Notes under the pieces: generated by a model
What the model was told of the DNA's origin: nothing
The model's database searches: none
Seen by the model: the letters and a program-made list of their open reading frames with translations, nothing else
Assembly (NCBI GenBank): GCA_039000515.1
Contig: JBCFYV010011135.1
Coordinates: 11,110,776 to 11,174,775 of the forward strand
DNA from: Timema cristinae
Lineage: Eukaryota > Arthropoda > Insecta > Phasmatodea > Timematidae
Direction of reading: 5' to 3'
DNA: 64,000 nt
Translations under genes and position numbers: made by a program
Part shown: positions 23,557 through 34,122 of the stretch, piece by piece
How the letters are laid out: every line of letters begins with the position of its first letter
Position numbering within the stretch: the first letter of the stretch is position 1

Positions 23557-23650
23557 AATGTGTAAAGTATAATTTAGAGGAAATTTAACCACATTTGTGT
23601 AAATGGATGGTGAAACCCACCCTTTTTACATAATCCAGATCTCACTCATC
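23557..23650 (-). mobile_element. SINE family C, 5' part of the split copy
   Basis: Continuation of the SINE body (gtataatttagaggaaattt, then aacccaccctttttacata). The head is lost. Confidence 0.55.
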
Positions 23651-24430
23651 CAGGGGTGCACCCACGGGGGGTAGGGAGTCTTTGAGGCCAGGCTCTCCCC
23701 CAGAAAATTAAGGATATTACAAAAATATTATTAGCATTATTTTTTGTCAGTTATCCAATTATATTTTGTTTAATTATATTTAATATAAAGGAGATTAAAT
23801 GTGTGCAGTAATTAAAGCTTTTCCAAGGAATACTTCTTTCTGTGGATTTTTAGTTTTACTGTAAATTTGCACTTAAATTAAAATTGGACCCGTGATACCA
23901 TAATATTTTGTAGAAATGGTTAAAGTATGTACTCTTTGTGCATAGAGTTTTGAAATGGGTACAGTAATTGAAATTATAATTTTAGAGCAATTATATAAAC
24001 ACTATTGTATCAGAAAAAGGTAAGGGGCAGTTGATATTATAATCTGCCTCCACTCCCACCAATTGCACATCCCGGGTGTGAAGAAGAATGTGTAAAAACA
24101 TACCGGTTAACCACTGAAGTACAAAGTGACAGAGGGTAGGCTGGGGATCCGATTTTGGTACAAATTAGCTCAAATTTTCATCCTTTAAAATCAAAACTTT
24201 TCTGGGGTGAAACCCCTGGAACCCCGCTTTTTAGCGGGAATAGTTGATTCTCTAGCTTTCTTATTCCCTTAATTCAAATCATATTTCCAAATATTACAGT
24301 AATTGAAATATATAATGTTGCAAATATGAAAACTATTATGTAAAAAGTCCTCCCTCCCCCCCTCCAACTCAAAATCCTGGGTGTTCCCCTGCACCCATCA
24401 ATGGCATATTAAATCAGATGATGTTTTTTG
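23651..24430. other. Gene-free stretch with possible DNA-transposon ends
   Basis: caggggtgcacccacgggg at 23651 and gggtgttcccctgcaccca near 24378 are partly inverted strings, suggesting one or two old DNA transposons. Exact ends and TSDs could not be set. Confidence 0.3.
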
Positions 24431-24647
24431 TAGCACCACGTCTTATTATGCTAATGGGTTGGACATGAGAAGTTTGGAATTTAATAGAAGCGTATCAATA
24501 TTTTAATGATAAGACAGAGTAAGAAGCAATCCGGGAAAAAATCACCATTATTACAATCAACCGGGATCGAACCACAATCTCCGAGTCATCGGCAGTCTAA
24601 GTCTATTGCGAGAGTAGCACCTTAGACCATGTGGTCACCAAAGTGGG
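24431..24647 (-). mobile_element. SINE family C with 10-bp TSD
   Basis: Head, B box (rc of gggatcgaaccac), body and tail are on the minus strand. The duplication atcagatgat is at 24413-24422 and 24648-24657. Confidence 0.82.
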
Positions 24648-24733
24648 ATCAGATGATTCAACGCCTTAGCCCGCCTGTTCAACAATGTGCTTCATTAACG
24701 TGGGGGTTTTAAGTGACGCGAGAAAAGACGGTG

Positions 24734-24755
24734 TTTTTTTTTTTTTTTTTTTTTT
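24734..24755. repeat. Poly-T run
   Basis: About 22 consecutive T bases. Confidence 0.95.
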
Positions 24756-24764
24756 GCTATTTTT

Positions 24765-25030
24765 ATAGCAAAACTTTTCTCGGTCAAAAGAAATCAAATA
24801 TTGCGTCAGTAGAAATCCATTGTTTAGACTTCTCCCTAAGGTGATATCAACAGTTGTTGAATATCTGTCATGAGCGTAGCGGAATTAGATGACAAACTTT
24901 TTAAATGAAGAGATAAAGTTGTCATTAAATTCCAGTACACCCTTGACAGATATTCAAGAAATGTTGGGATCATGATGGGAAGAAAATTAAATCTGTTTTT
25001 TCTACTGGAGGAAAAAAACTGCAGAGATAC
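24765..25030. repeat. Inverted-repeat element R4, copy 2
   Basis: Contains both arm types of R4 (gatatcaacagttgttgaat, atattcaagaaatgttggga) separated by gacaaactttttaaatgaag. It corresponds to 21470-21735 in reverse. Confidence 0.5.
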
Positions 25031-25199
25031 TGTCCTTTTCTATCACTCCCTGCTATCCAACTTTAATGAGGTTGATTTATAACTTCAAGCTAATGAATTC
25101 AACACATTAATTTTCTTACTTATACGTGTTCAGTTCACGCATACGTAAAATTTAATTGAAAGTGCTTATCTGACAACTATAAAGTTATTAAAAAATGAT

Positions 25200-25325
25200 G
25201 CCAGTTCGCCACAGTGGTTCGATCCACGTTAAACTGTAGGTCTTCATTCACAATACCTACCATTAACATTAGCGTAAGTGCGTATAACCGAACGGTAGTA
25301 AGACCGGTGCTAATAATAATAATAT
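25200..25325 (+). mobile_element. SINE family A, 5'-truncated, with many single-base losses
   Basis: Matches the last ~135 nt of family A, but nearly every doubled base is single (ccgaacggtagtaagaccgg where other copies have cccgaacgggtagtaagacg). The pattern of homopolymer shortening looks like uncorrected long-read consensus error rather than mutation. Confidence 0.75.
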
Positions 25326-25392
25326 ATTAGAAAAACTTTCATGTATTCATACGTCACTCATATGATCTGAAGCTGTCGTTTTTGTATTATCA

Positions 25393-25681
25393 TTATTATT
25401 ATTATTATTATTATTAGCACCGCGTCTTACTACCCGTTCGGGTTATACGCACTTACGCTAATGTGTAATGGTAGGGTGATTGTGAGATGAAATGAAGGAC
25501 CTACAGTTTAACGTGGAATCCGAACCACGGTGGAGCCTGGCATTCCCCACATTCACTAGATGTCTTGTCAGAGGTGAAGGAAAGGTTTGGTAATCAGATA
25601 AATCTGTGCCGGGACCGAGTTTTGAACCCCGGCCGCCAGCACAGAAGTCTGACACCTTACCCCTAGACCACCAGGTCACCT
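25393..25681 (-). mobile_element. SINE family A (A1) with 14-bp TSD
   Basis: Complete minus-strand copy flanked by the perfect duplication tttttgtattatca at 25379-25392 and 25682-25695. This fixes both element ends: the TAA/ATT run belongs to the SINE and the head begins GGTGACCTGG. Confidence 0.95.
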
Positions 25682-25695
25682 TTTTTGTATTATCA

Positions 25696-26398
25696 ATATC
25701 TATAAAGAACAGTAAAAATATAATAAATTGCTATCAATGTTGATCGTCAAAACACATGTTTGTATTATCTAAAAGGTCATTTATATGAAAATTGGTTTGT
25801 AGATATGTAATGGGTCTCACTTTACATTTTGAAACAGCTACAAATATTAATTAAGAAGTCATTTTTGTTTTTGCTACAAACCTTAATATATTCAAATATA
25901 AATTAGTCAACATAAGTTAATCTATAGTTAAATTGATTCAAGATTATATATTTATAGAGGAAATAATTTTTTCCCAAAAACAATTTTTTATATTTCAATT
26001 TTTTATTTTATTTTTTGATCAGTCAGTTAAAAATACGTCACAATCATTTTTCGATATCACCACACTCACCTCTAATGAGTCTTTTTTATTATTATTGTTC
26101 GGGGTGCAAAAAAGAAAATTTAATAGAACTTTTTAAAGGCACACGTCAAAATATGTGAAATTATTTTTTTAAATGGGTTTGTGAAACGAATTGAAACCTA
26201 GACCTTCAATTTAATGCAGCTTTGATATTCCAAACGTGCATTAAAAGTACTGAATTCTCTCATAGGACTTGGATATACTAAAAAAACAAAATGTAGTGAA
26301 AAACATTAATAAACTGTTATCAATATATGTATATTCTATCACGGAAACTTTGGCCTTTTCGAAATTAAAATAATTATAAAACAGTTCCAGATGCATCT
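25696..26398. other. Gene-free stretch
   Basis: AT-rich, nothing recognised. Confidence 0.4.
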
Positions 26399-26620
26399 AC
26401 CACGTCTTACTCCCATCCAGTTTTATCTGGAGTTGATTATACTAGTGGGTATGGATGGTTAAGGTAGAATTTAGAAAAATGTACCGACATCATCGTAGTA
26501 GGAGAGTTGGAAACCCTTTAGGAAACGCTAACCTCAGAACACTCAGCTAAGATTCGAATACTGACCTCACCGTCAAATTAACACAAGTCTATGTGAACCT
26601 GACAACAATTCTGCGTGCCC
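26399..26620 (-). mobile_element. SINE family C, old copy
   Basis: Tail (accacgtcttactcccatcc in plus orientation), body (gaaaccctttaggaaacgct) and B-box region (gattcgaatactgacctc) are recognisable. The head is eroded. Confidence 0.6.
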
Positions 26621-26749
26621 ACCCGCGTGAGTCTAACGAATGTGTCCGTCACTTTTTACGAGCAATGTCAACAGAATTTATCTTATTAATAAAACTGAAC
26701 AAACTTTTTTTTGACACACCTGATAAAAATAAAACAAATTTGGAGTAGC

Positions 26750-26985
26750 TGGTCACGCAGACTACACATCAGGCTCATTTAGTTTATTTGGATGTTTAAG
26801 TGGAGGTTGAGGTTTCAAATCCCAACCAAATATAGGCCTAAGAAATTTTAGTTTATTCTAATAGTTTCTCAATTTTCTTTCAAACAAATGTTGGTACACT
26901 TTCTATTAATTTTATGTTCCTCATCACTATCCCATTAGCGTGAAGAAAAAAAGGTGTAAATCTCGGAGGAGTAGTAAGACGTGGA
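26750..26985 (+). mobile_element. SINE family C, very old copy
   Basis: gaggtttcaaatcccaacca corresponds to the B box. A body remnant (atgttggtacactttctat) and tail remnant (gagtagtaagacgtgg) follow in the right order. Confidence 0.45.
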
Positions 26986-27173
26986 GGGGAAACAAAGGGG
27001 GATGAATAATATCATAAAAGGCCAAAGTTAACGCGAGGGGGATACAAACCACAGACCCAAAGATTGTTTTCTCGTATCATGAAATGATCCAACTGTAGAC
27101 AAGAGCCAAAACCTGACGTGGAGGCTCACGCACTTCATAAAGGGTAGCAAGGGGCGTGCCCACCACCCCTGTG

Positions 27174-28424
27174 CTAGACCTGCGTCACCTGGGTCGTGTT
27201 GGCGGTGGTGTCCCCGTTCTGCTGGGGGACCAGCATCCAGCGGTTCAGGATCTTCGGCTTAAACAGTTTCCCGAAGGTCGTCCTGAACTGCCTGCTCATC
27301 GTGCAGTACAGGATGAAGTTGATGGCTGAGTTGATCAGGGCCAGGATGTCCATGACCTCACCCAACCCCGCGTAGCAGCTCATGAAGAACGCCTTCCCCA
27401 AGATCCCGCTGAGTAGTCCCAGGATACCCTGAGGAAACTCTGTGATTAGGAAAAGAAGAAGCACCGCTAGGAGCATCCTCGTCGTCCTGTCGGTCTGCCT
27501 CTCTTTGTCCGCCAGACGCGACGACTTCTTCTTCAGCATCTTCTTATTTTCAGAGCCATTAGTCGCGGCACCGCTCTTTGACGAGGAGGACGTCATCGGC
27601 GTCGCATTGGTCAAGTGCTGTCGTCTCTTCTTCGTCTCTATGAGGGCAAACACTAGCCGGAGACTCAGCACTGTCAGCGCCACGCACGGTATGAGCTTGA
27701 TCACAACGCTGTACACCCAGAAGTTGATGTCCACCAGACTGACCTCCCCCGCCAGAGGAGTCTCGGCAAGCTGGCTCAGACCCACGCGGTAGCTGGTCTC
27801 GTTCTGAGACATAGGATTGGAACGGGACGTCTCACCGGAGTCGGTGCCGTTGTCATCCTTCATGACGAAAGCACTTATATTGAACGAGAGGAACAGGGGC
27901 AGGCACAGGAAGGGGCAGACCAGGTAGGCGCTGCTGATGGCGATGATGGTCGTCCTGGTGCTGCACCATTCCCTGTTCCTGGCCGCGTGCGCCACGGCGA
28001 TGTACCTCCAGATGGCGAGGGTGACGGTCAACCATATGGAGATGGTGTGCCCCACCTGGGTGAAGTTAGAGTGGAAGAGGACGAACACGGCCCAGCCGTA
28101 GGTCATACGGTCCTGGTACGGTAGGAAGTTGTAACACGCGTAAGGGATGTACTCGAGCATCACCAGGAGGTCGGCGACAGCGAGTCCCATCAGGATCGAG
28201 TTGGTCGGTGAAGACATCTCGTGTCGGGACAGGACGGCGATGTTCAACGTGTTGGCGATTGACCCGAATAGGCACACTAGGAGACTGGTGTACTTGTGGA
28301 TCTCCTTGTATGAGTCGCTGAAATCCACTAGATCTTGCCCGCAGTAAGCCAACCTCCAGTCGATCGCCATCGCCGACGATGAGTTGGTTGCGTTGCCACC
28401 CATGTCCGAGATGTTCATATTCAT
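27174..28424 (-). CDS. Myosuppressin/DMSR-type neuropeptide receptor (class A GPCR)
   Basis: Seven-helix G-protein-coupled receptor of 416 residues for a plasma membrane. The start is the first ATG (28424, A at -3); the frame is open 21 nt further upstream but without an ATG. The N-terminus carries N-glycosylation sites (N4, N11, N14). TM1 is about 45-66 (GSIAN, N58), TM2 74-95 (GLAVADL, D85), TM3 about 112-138 followed by WRY at 139-141 in place of DRY, TM4 158-180, TM5 about 234-258, a basic Ser-rich loop 263-316, TM6 317-341 (FLITEFPQGILG) and TM7 354-375 (NSAINFILYC in place of NPxxY). These blocks are characteristic of insect myosuppressin receptors and the nematode DMSR family, which bind RFamide-type peptides. 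The ligand is inferred. No Cys is seen near the top of TM3 or in the second outer loop (182-233). The coding part has no intron and its G+C is far above the flanks, so it looks functional. Confidence 0.93.
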   Translation of the reverse strand: MNMNISDMGGNATNSSSAMAIDWRLAYCGQDLVDFSDSYKEIHKYTSLLVCLFGSIANTLNIAVLSRHEMSSPTNSILMGLAVADLLVMLEYIPYACYNFLPYQDRMTYGWAVFVLFHSNFTQVGHTISIWLTVTLAIWRYIAVAHAARNREWCSTRTTIIAISSAYLVCPFLCLPLFLSFNISAFVMKDDNGTDSGETSRSNPMSQNETSYRVGLSQLAETPLAGEVSLVDINFWVYSVVIKLIPCVALTVLSLRLVFALIETKKRRQHLTNATPMTSSSSKSGAATNGSENKKMLKKKSSRLADKERQTDRTTRMLLAVLLLFLITEFPQGILGLLSGILGKAFFMSCYAGLGEVMDILALINSAINFILYCTMSRQFRTTFGKLFKPKILNRWMLVPQQNGDTTANTTQVTQV

Positions 28425-28574
28425 GTTCCTCTTTGTTTTAAACAAATTTCACTTACTTAAAACTACATCATAAATAACTAATGCGTTAAATTTGTCATAT
28501 GATTCTGATGAAAGATGAAAAAAATATGACTATATTTGAAATGTTATGTTTAGTACCCCTTGGCGAATGATTGA

Positions 28575-28582
28575 TGACGTCA
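28575..28582. promoter_or_regulatory. Perfect CRE (TGACGTCA) upstream of the receptor gene
   Basis: Palindromic cAMP-response element about 150 bp upstream of the receptor ATG, embedded in gattgatgacgtcaatc. Whether it lies in the promoter or the 5' untranslated region is unknown. The role is inferred from position and motif only. Confidence 0.4.
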
Positions 28583-28584
28583 AT

Positions 28585-28590
28585 CACGTG
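28585..28590. promoter_or_regulatory. E-box (CACGTG) next to the CRE
   Basis: A palindromic E-box lies 2 bp from the CRE and the same distance class from the receptor start. The pair is suggestive of a regulated promoter but is unproven. Confidence 0.3.
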
Positions 28591-28599
28591 TCACTCTAT

Positions 28600-29574
28600 C
28601 ATTTCTCAAAGTCTCAATATAATAACTCACTTTAAATCCCAGCTCCGTTTTGCCGCCTTGAATTTATCATGGACGTAACAACTGGGAAACTCGTTTCGAT
28701 CGTGGTTTTAAGTCACGTAGAACGAGGTATTGTGGTAGCGGTAGCTTGTTCGTTCGTTTTCCCCTTCCTACCTCCTTTCCTGGTCAAAGAAAAAAGTATT
28801 CCCTGCTGGGGTAAACTTTCAAACACGACTGCCCTGCGAGTCTGTTTGTTTGATCATGTTAACCACGGTTTCCTGCAAAACACAGATTCGCGCACAAAGA
28901 AATAACAAAACAGTCTTCCACGGATTATTGAATTAAGGTTTCAAAGTATTTTCCTTGATGTGTGAAAGTGGTGACCTTTTCAAACGCGAACAGGCCCACA
29001 GCAAACATTTTTTAGTCCGAAATGTTTTCTCTCAGATATATGGAAAATCTATTATTTAATTTTAATGTATTAGTTCAATTTTTTTTCACACATGCGGAAT
29101 AAAGTTTTCAACACTTAAAAATAATGTAACAAACACCACTGCTATTATTAATTTTAAAAAATATATCGTTTAGTGTTTAATTACATATTCATTAAAAAAA
29201 ATTAATGTCAATATAATTTCAGTTAAAATTAAACTAAAACGGAATTTTATTTATATTATAATAAATTTAAAAATATATTTATAGACATGATTCATGTATT
29301 ATGTTGTGTTTTTTTTAATACCTTAGATGTTTAAAATCACCCGGTAAAATTAATTCTAAGATAAAAACCGATAGTGCCTTGATAGTATGGAAGCAGCAGA
29401 TAATTATTTGCAATTTTATTCAAAAATAATAATTTCTAACAAAATGACAGAATCAATTAACTATTAATTATAATTAAATGCGTTGTTATATTTTATATTT
29501 AAATGTTCAGCATATGACAATGTTCGACTAGAGTAGACAGCGCACCAGGAGATTCATCTAAGAGCTGTTGAGTT
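28600..29574. other. Region upstream of the receptor, no second gene recognised
   Basis: 28669-28905 stays open on the plus strand for 78 codons, but the translation has no domain and the strand is antisense to the receptor. The rest is very AT-rich. Confidence 0.4.
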
Positions 29575-29770
29575 CGTACCAGCGGTGACTGAGTCACACC
29601 CGCGTCGTATTTTAGCGTCCCCGAGTTCGAGACTCGACACGTGAAGCCGCAAGCACCGGACGCGCCCCTATCAGCGTGCCGACTGAGCAACAGAGGTCGG
29701 CGAGAAGTTACCGCTGCCAACACCCCGACAGGAGAGCGCAGGCGCGTGGAGTGTGTTTGTGTTGGTGGGA
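29575..29770. promoter_or_regulatory. CpG-rich island, candidate promoter or 5' exon of the receptor gene
   Basis: About 20 CpG dinucleotides in under 200 bp, against very few in neighbouring AT-rich DNA. It contains a TGAGTCA (AP-1-like) and a CACGTG. It lies 1.15-1.35 kb upstream of the receptor ATG on the same strand sense, a plausible place for a non-coding first exon. No splice donor could be chosen with confidence. Confidence 0.35.
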
Positions 29771-29932
29771 ATGGATAGGAGAGTGAGACGGGTGGGGGGG
29801 GGGGTCGACAGACGGAATTATTCAGTCTGGAAGATTTCTTTAATTACTAAAATAGTTGAAACAACGGGGATGCGTGAATAAAATTCAAGTTATGGACATA
29901 GATGACAGAGATGTGCAACTCGCTTGTTTATT

Positions 29933-30180
29933 TTAGCACCACGTCTTACTACACGTTCAAGTAATATCCTAATATGCTTAACACTTTAACGGTTCTGAGG
30001 AGCAGGAAAGGGTATACCTAGAGGAAATGTACATACGGTTGCGTGGAGGGAGAAAGGAGAATCACTTTGGAACCTCTCCACCCAGTGCGCCCATTAGATA
30101 TTCGAACCTCGATCTCCACTTCATTGGCAAACCGGTAAACTGTGAGAATAGCGCGTTAGACCACGTGGACACTGAAGTGA
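29933..30180 (-). mobile_element. SINE family C with 11-bp imperfect TSD
   Basis: Complete outline on the minus strand. The duplication gcttgtttatt / gcttatttatt is at 29922-29932 and 30181-30191 (one mismatch). Confidence 0.8.
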
Positions 30181-30191
30181 GCTTATTTATT

Positions 30192-30574
30192 ATTTCATCA
30201 TTTATAATATAGATCAATAGAAATATTTCCTTAGTTTCTTAAACCTAGTTTAATTTTAGCACCTCATCTTAATTGTGTTCAAGTGAGTTTTGTATCAGTT
30301 TTAAAAATTTTGTTTCAATGTTGGGGAAACCATATATATGGCGTTTTTCTTTAATTTATCAATCTATTTATCATTTGACAATTCACAAGATATTTATATA
30401 AATAGCGTTCAAAGTTCATCGGCTGTTTCAATATGTGTTGAATAGCATTGGTCTTGGAGGTGGTATTGAGATCGCTGCTGAAATTATTTTCTTCCCCTTT
30501 TGTCACATTTCAATTTTTTATTTTTTATTCAACTATTTAAAACAATATAAAAACAGATTTAACATATTTTTTTT
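30192..30574. other. Gene-free stretch
   Basis: AT-rich, nothing recognised. Confidence 0.4.
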
Positions 30575-31031
30575 TTATTTAGCACCGCGTCCTGCTAGCC
30601 GTTCGGGCTCTACTTAAATACCCGCCTCGGTGGCGTAGTTGGCTAACGCGCTTATCCTGTTGATCTCGACTGCTGAGGATGGGGAGATCGAGGTTCGAAT
30701 CTCGGTCGGGTAAACTGGGGCTGGTTTTTCCTAAATGGTTTTCCACTCTCCCTCCACGCAAATGCGGGTTCACTTCCTCTAATTCAACCTTCCCAATTCC
30801 TAATCCATTATCGTAATTAGTACTTAAAGCGTATAACCCGAACGGGTAGTAAGACGCGGTGCTAAATATTATTATTATACTTAAAGGAAGGGAACCCGCA
30901 TTTACGGGGAGGGAGAGTGGAAAACCACTTAGTACAAACCAATACCAGTTCGAACCTTGATATCCCCATCCCTGGCAGTCTATCTCAACAAGAAACTAGC
31001 GCATTAGTTAACTACGTTACCGAGGTGGGCT
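30575..31031 (-). mobile_element. SINE family B (older), interrupted by a second SINE B
   Basis: The tail side of a minus-strand B element lies at 30575-30618, and its body, B box and head at 30878-31031 (rc of gcgcattagttaactacgtt). Between them sits a plus-strand B copy. About 50 nt of the older element near the junction are missing. Confidence 0.75.
30619..30877 (+). mobile_element. SINE family B (younger), inserted in an older SINE B
   Basis: Nearly consensus copy: CGCCTCGGTGGCGTAGTTGG, B box GAGGTTCGAATCTCGG, body, and tail CGGGTAGTAAGACGCGGTGC with (ATT)n. The duplication tacttaaa is at 30611-30618 and 30878-30885. The young appearance against the eroded host shows renewed activity of the same family. 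Confidence 0.9.
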
Positions 31032-31130
31032 CACACAAGTTAAATAAAAACACGGAAAAGAAATAATCAGTCAATGTAAATAGAGAGAGAACGTCCAATT
31101 GAATTCTATAGCTCTAGGGAGTGATCCTTC

Positions 31131-31192
31131 TCTGTGGTATAGTGGTTAGAGTTCATTGATACAGATTCAGCAGTCCAGCTTCAATCCCCTAA
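31131..31192 (+). mobile_element. tRNA-like sequence, probable SINE head of another type
   Basis: tggtatagtggttagag resembles an A box and agcttcaatcccc a B box at suitable spacing. No acceptor stem pairing is evident, so it is not an intact tRNA. Confidence 0.35.
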
Positions 31193-31837
31193 ATGTTTAG
31201 AATTTGTTTTCTATGAAGCAGTGAGTCTGTAACGGGGCCTAACTCAGCCTCGTTATGATAAGATGCTTGGATACAGAAGAAGCTGCTCGGATCTAGAAAA
31301 CTGAGATTAAGGGCTGGAAGGTTTGTTACACTGACCACATGATTCCTTCTTTTCGATAATGCTAGGACTAGCATACCTAATTGTGGCGGCCCCTTGGTCG
31401 GTATTGCCCGATAGATTTATATATATTAAATATGTCGATTAAATTATAGATAAATAAAATACTAAAACGTATATATAAATATATTGATGTTTTTTGTAAA
31501 ACAAATCAATTTTTTTTGTAACGATAGGCCAATATTTATATTATCTTGATTAAAAAAGTTTTTGCTTTAAGATAAACATTGTAAGCGATCTTCCTTAAGC
31601 TTTTCCTTATACAAACAACTATTAAAGTAATTATTTGAGTTATTCAATGCTTAAATTATAAGGCATTAAAACTTATAATGTAGTTTATCTTTTTCAGTTT
31701 TTCCCTTAGGGAAAATATTGTAAACAGGATATTTAAACCAATATGATATATGTATATATGTATGTATATTATTTCAGGGGAAGTTCGTTTTAAGAGAATT
31801 TATTGGTGAAATTGGGAACTTACAAAAGTACGTCTCT
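31193..31837. other. Gene-free stretch
   Basis: AT-rich with a short TATG repeat near 31750-31770. Nothing else recognised. Confidence 0.4.
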
Positions 31838-32800
31838 ATCTCTATCTTCAGCTAGTTCTACCCAGTCCCCTCTACACCTATTCCTATCTGAGCTAGTTCT
31901 TCAGTCAAGCACTACACCCTATTTCCTATCTTGAGCTAGATCTATCAGTCACCTAATTACACCTATTCCTATCTTGAGCTAGTTACCCAGTCACCTAATT
32001 ACACCTATCTCTATCTTGAGGTAGTTCTATCTAGTTCACTCCATTACACCCTATCTCTATCTTGAACTAGATCTATCCAGTCCACCTCATTACACCCTAT
32101 CTCTCTCTTGAGCTAGTTCTATCCAGTCCACCTCATTACACCCTATCTCTATCTTGAGCTAGTTCTATCCAGTCCACCTAATTACACCCTATTCTTATCT
32201 TGAGCTAGTTCTATCCAGTCCCTAGTTACACCATATCCTATCTTGACTAGTTATCCAGGCCACCTCATTACACCCTATCCTATCTTGAGCTAGTTCTATC
32301 CAGTCCACCTAATTACACCATATCCCTATCTTGAGCTAGTTCTATCCAGGCCACCTCATTACACCCTATCCCTATCTTGAGCTAGTTCTATCCAGTCCAC
32401 CTATTACACCATATCCTATCTTGAGCTAGTTCTATCCAGTCCACCTCATTACACCCTATCTCTATCTTGAGCTATTCCACCTCATTACACCCTATCTCTA
32501 TCTTGAACTAGATCTATCAGTCCACTCATTAACCCTATCTCTCTCTTAGCTAGTTCTATCAGTCCACCTCATTACACCTATCTCTATCTTGAGCTAGTTC
32601 TATCCAGTCCACTATTACACCCTATTCTTATCTTGAGCTAGTTCTATCCAGTCCACCTAGTTACACATATCCCTATCTTGAGCTAGTTCTATCCAGGCCA
32701 CCTCATTACACCCTATCCCTATCTTGAGCTAGTTCTATCCAGTCCACCTAATTACACCCTATCCCTATCTTGAACTAGTTCTATCTAGTTCACTCCATTC
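31838..32800. repeat. 46-bp minisatellite, about 20 copies
   Basis: The unit consists of gagctagttctatccagtcc followed by acctcattacaccctatctc and tatctt. Variants alternate cacctcatt/cacctaatt and agtcc/aggcc. Many units are a base or two short at doubled letters, so the true copy number and length are uncertain. Confidence 0.92.
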
Positions 32801-33419
32801 CTCTCTATTTCAGATCCATTCAAAAGTTATCTCACATCTAAGTCAAGGTACTACCTTGGTTCTCTTCCCATAAGGTTTCCAAAACAACTATTCACATAAG
32901 AATTACAGCAGTTTGAACATGTTTCCTTTCAAGTTTGCAGCACACTTTAATTCGCAAGTTTAATTGGTTATCTCCAAACTATCACTCTATCAGCTTTGTA
33001 ACAACTAGAATGGTATTGTTGAATGAGATAAAAAACAGAACAAATAAAATTGTTCATTTCGAAACACGGAGTAATTGGGTAATAAAAATGTATGAGAGAA
33101 ATTTTGAATTAAAACATGCATTGTATCCCCCGTGTTTTTTTTTTTTGTATTTTTTTTTTTTTTGCGTAGTGAATCTAAAAAGGATCCACCACTGCTCCAT
33201 AACTAGCAACATTTTTGAATTCGATTCCCAGTTGGAAAACATATCATCATTAATAACTTAGTGAATAGAGAAACCTTGTTTTTTTTTTGGTAGAATGTAC
33301 AGTATATTACCCTGTAACGCTATTGTTACACATGTAGCCAATATGTGACACCCAAAGCAGGTTTGGACACACGAATAGCTTACCTGACTCAAATAAAAAG
33401 GTATGAAATTATACTTGTA
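32801..33419. other. Gene-free stretch
   Basis: Nothing recognised; two poly-T runs at about 33136-33163. Confidence 0.4.
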
Positions 33420-33895
33420 AGATATCATTTACGCATAAATTTAGGGTATGTAGATTGTATTCACACATTGAAGGTATGTAAATTAATTATAATGTATTTA
33501 AATTGTACATTTACAGCACGTTTATTTCTAATGTGTGTAATATTAATTATGCAGTATGTACACGTAATTCTAAGGCATGCACAATAACTTTATGTATGTA
33601 TGTATGTATGTATTAAAACATATCTGAGGTGTATACGTTTAATTCTTAGGTATGCAGGATTAAATCTAATGTGTATACACCTAATTCTAAGGTATGTACT
33701 GTACCTTTAATTAGATGGTGTGTATGTTTATTATAATGTATGTACACGCAATTATAAGGTATGTAGAGTACATTAATTCTAATACATATACACATACTTC
33801 TAAGGTATGTACACATCATTTTAAGGTATGTACCCATACACCTAACATATGTACGCTTAATTCTAGTGTATTTACACATCATATTGCTTACGTAT
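33420..33895. repeat. Degenerate tandem array, unit about 25-30 bp
   Basis: Recurring ttctaaggtatgtacac with variants (attctaaggcatgcac, cttctaaggtatgtacac, attataaggtatgtag) in one orientation, plus a pure TATG run at 33592-33612. Strongly decayed. Confidence 0.65.
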
Positions 33896-34122
33896 GTATC
33901 TGTTACTGACCTAATACGATTCTAGGACAAACTAGACTAGACTAGGCTGAATTGATATACCATAATAGCCTCAGGATGTACTAGTTTAGCCTAGTCTTAA
34001 TTAGTTAATCCTGAAATTTTGGCCTAAAGCATAGGATAGACTAGTATGGCTTACTATTGTATTTGGCCAAACCAAGTTTAGGTTAAATTACATTACATAA
34101 CATTTTAGTACAAACTGTGTTA

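Noticed and set aside
27442..28347. Open frames on the plus strand and other minus frames across the receptor gene
   Set aside because: They are shadows of the GC-rich receptor coding sequence and have no family features.
31838..32800. CRISPR-like array
   Set aside because: Units are contiguous without unique spacers, in a eukaryotic context. It is a minisatellite.
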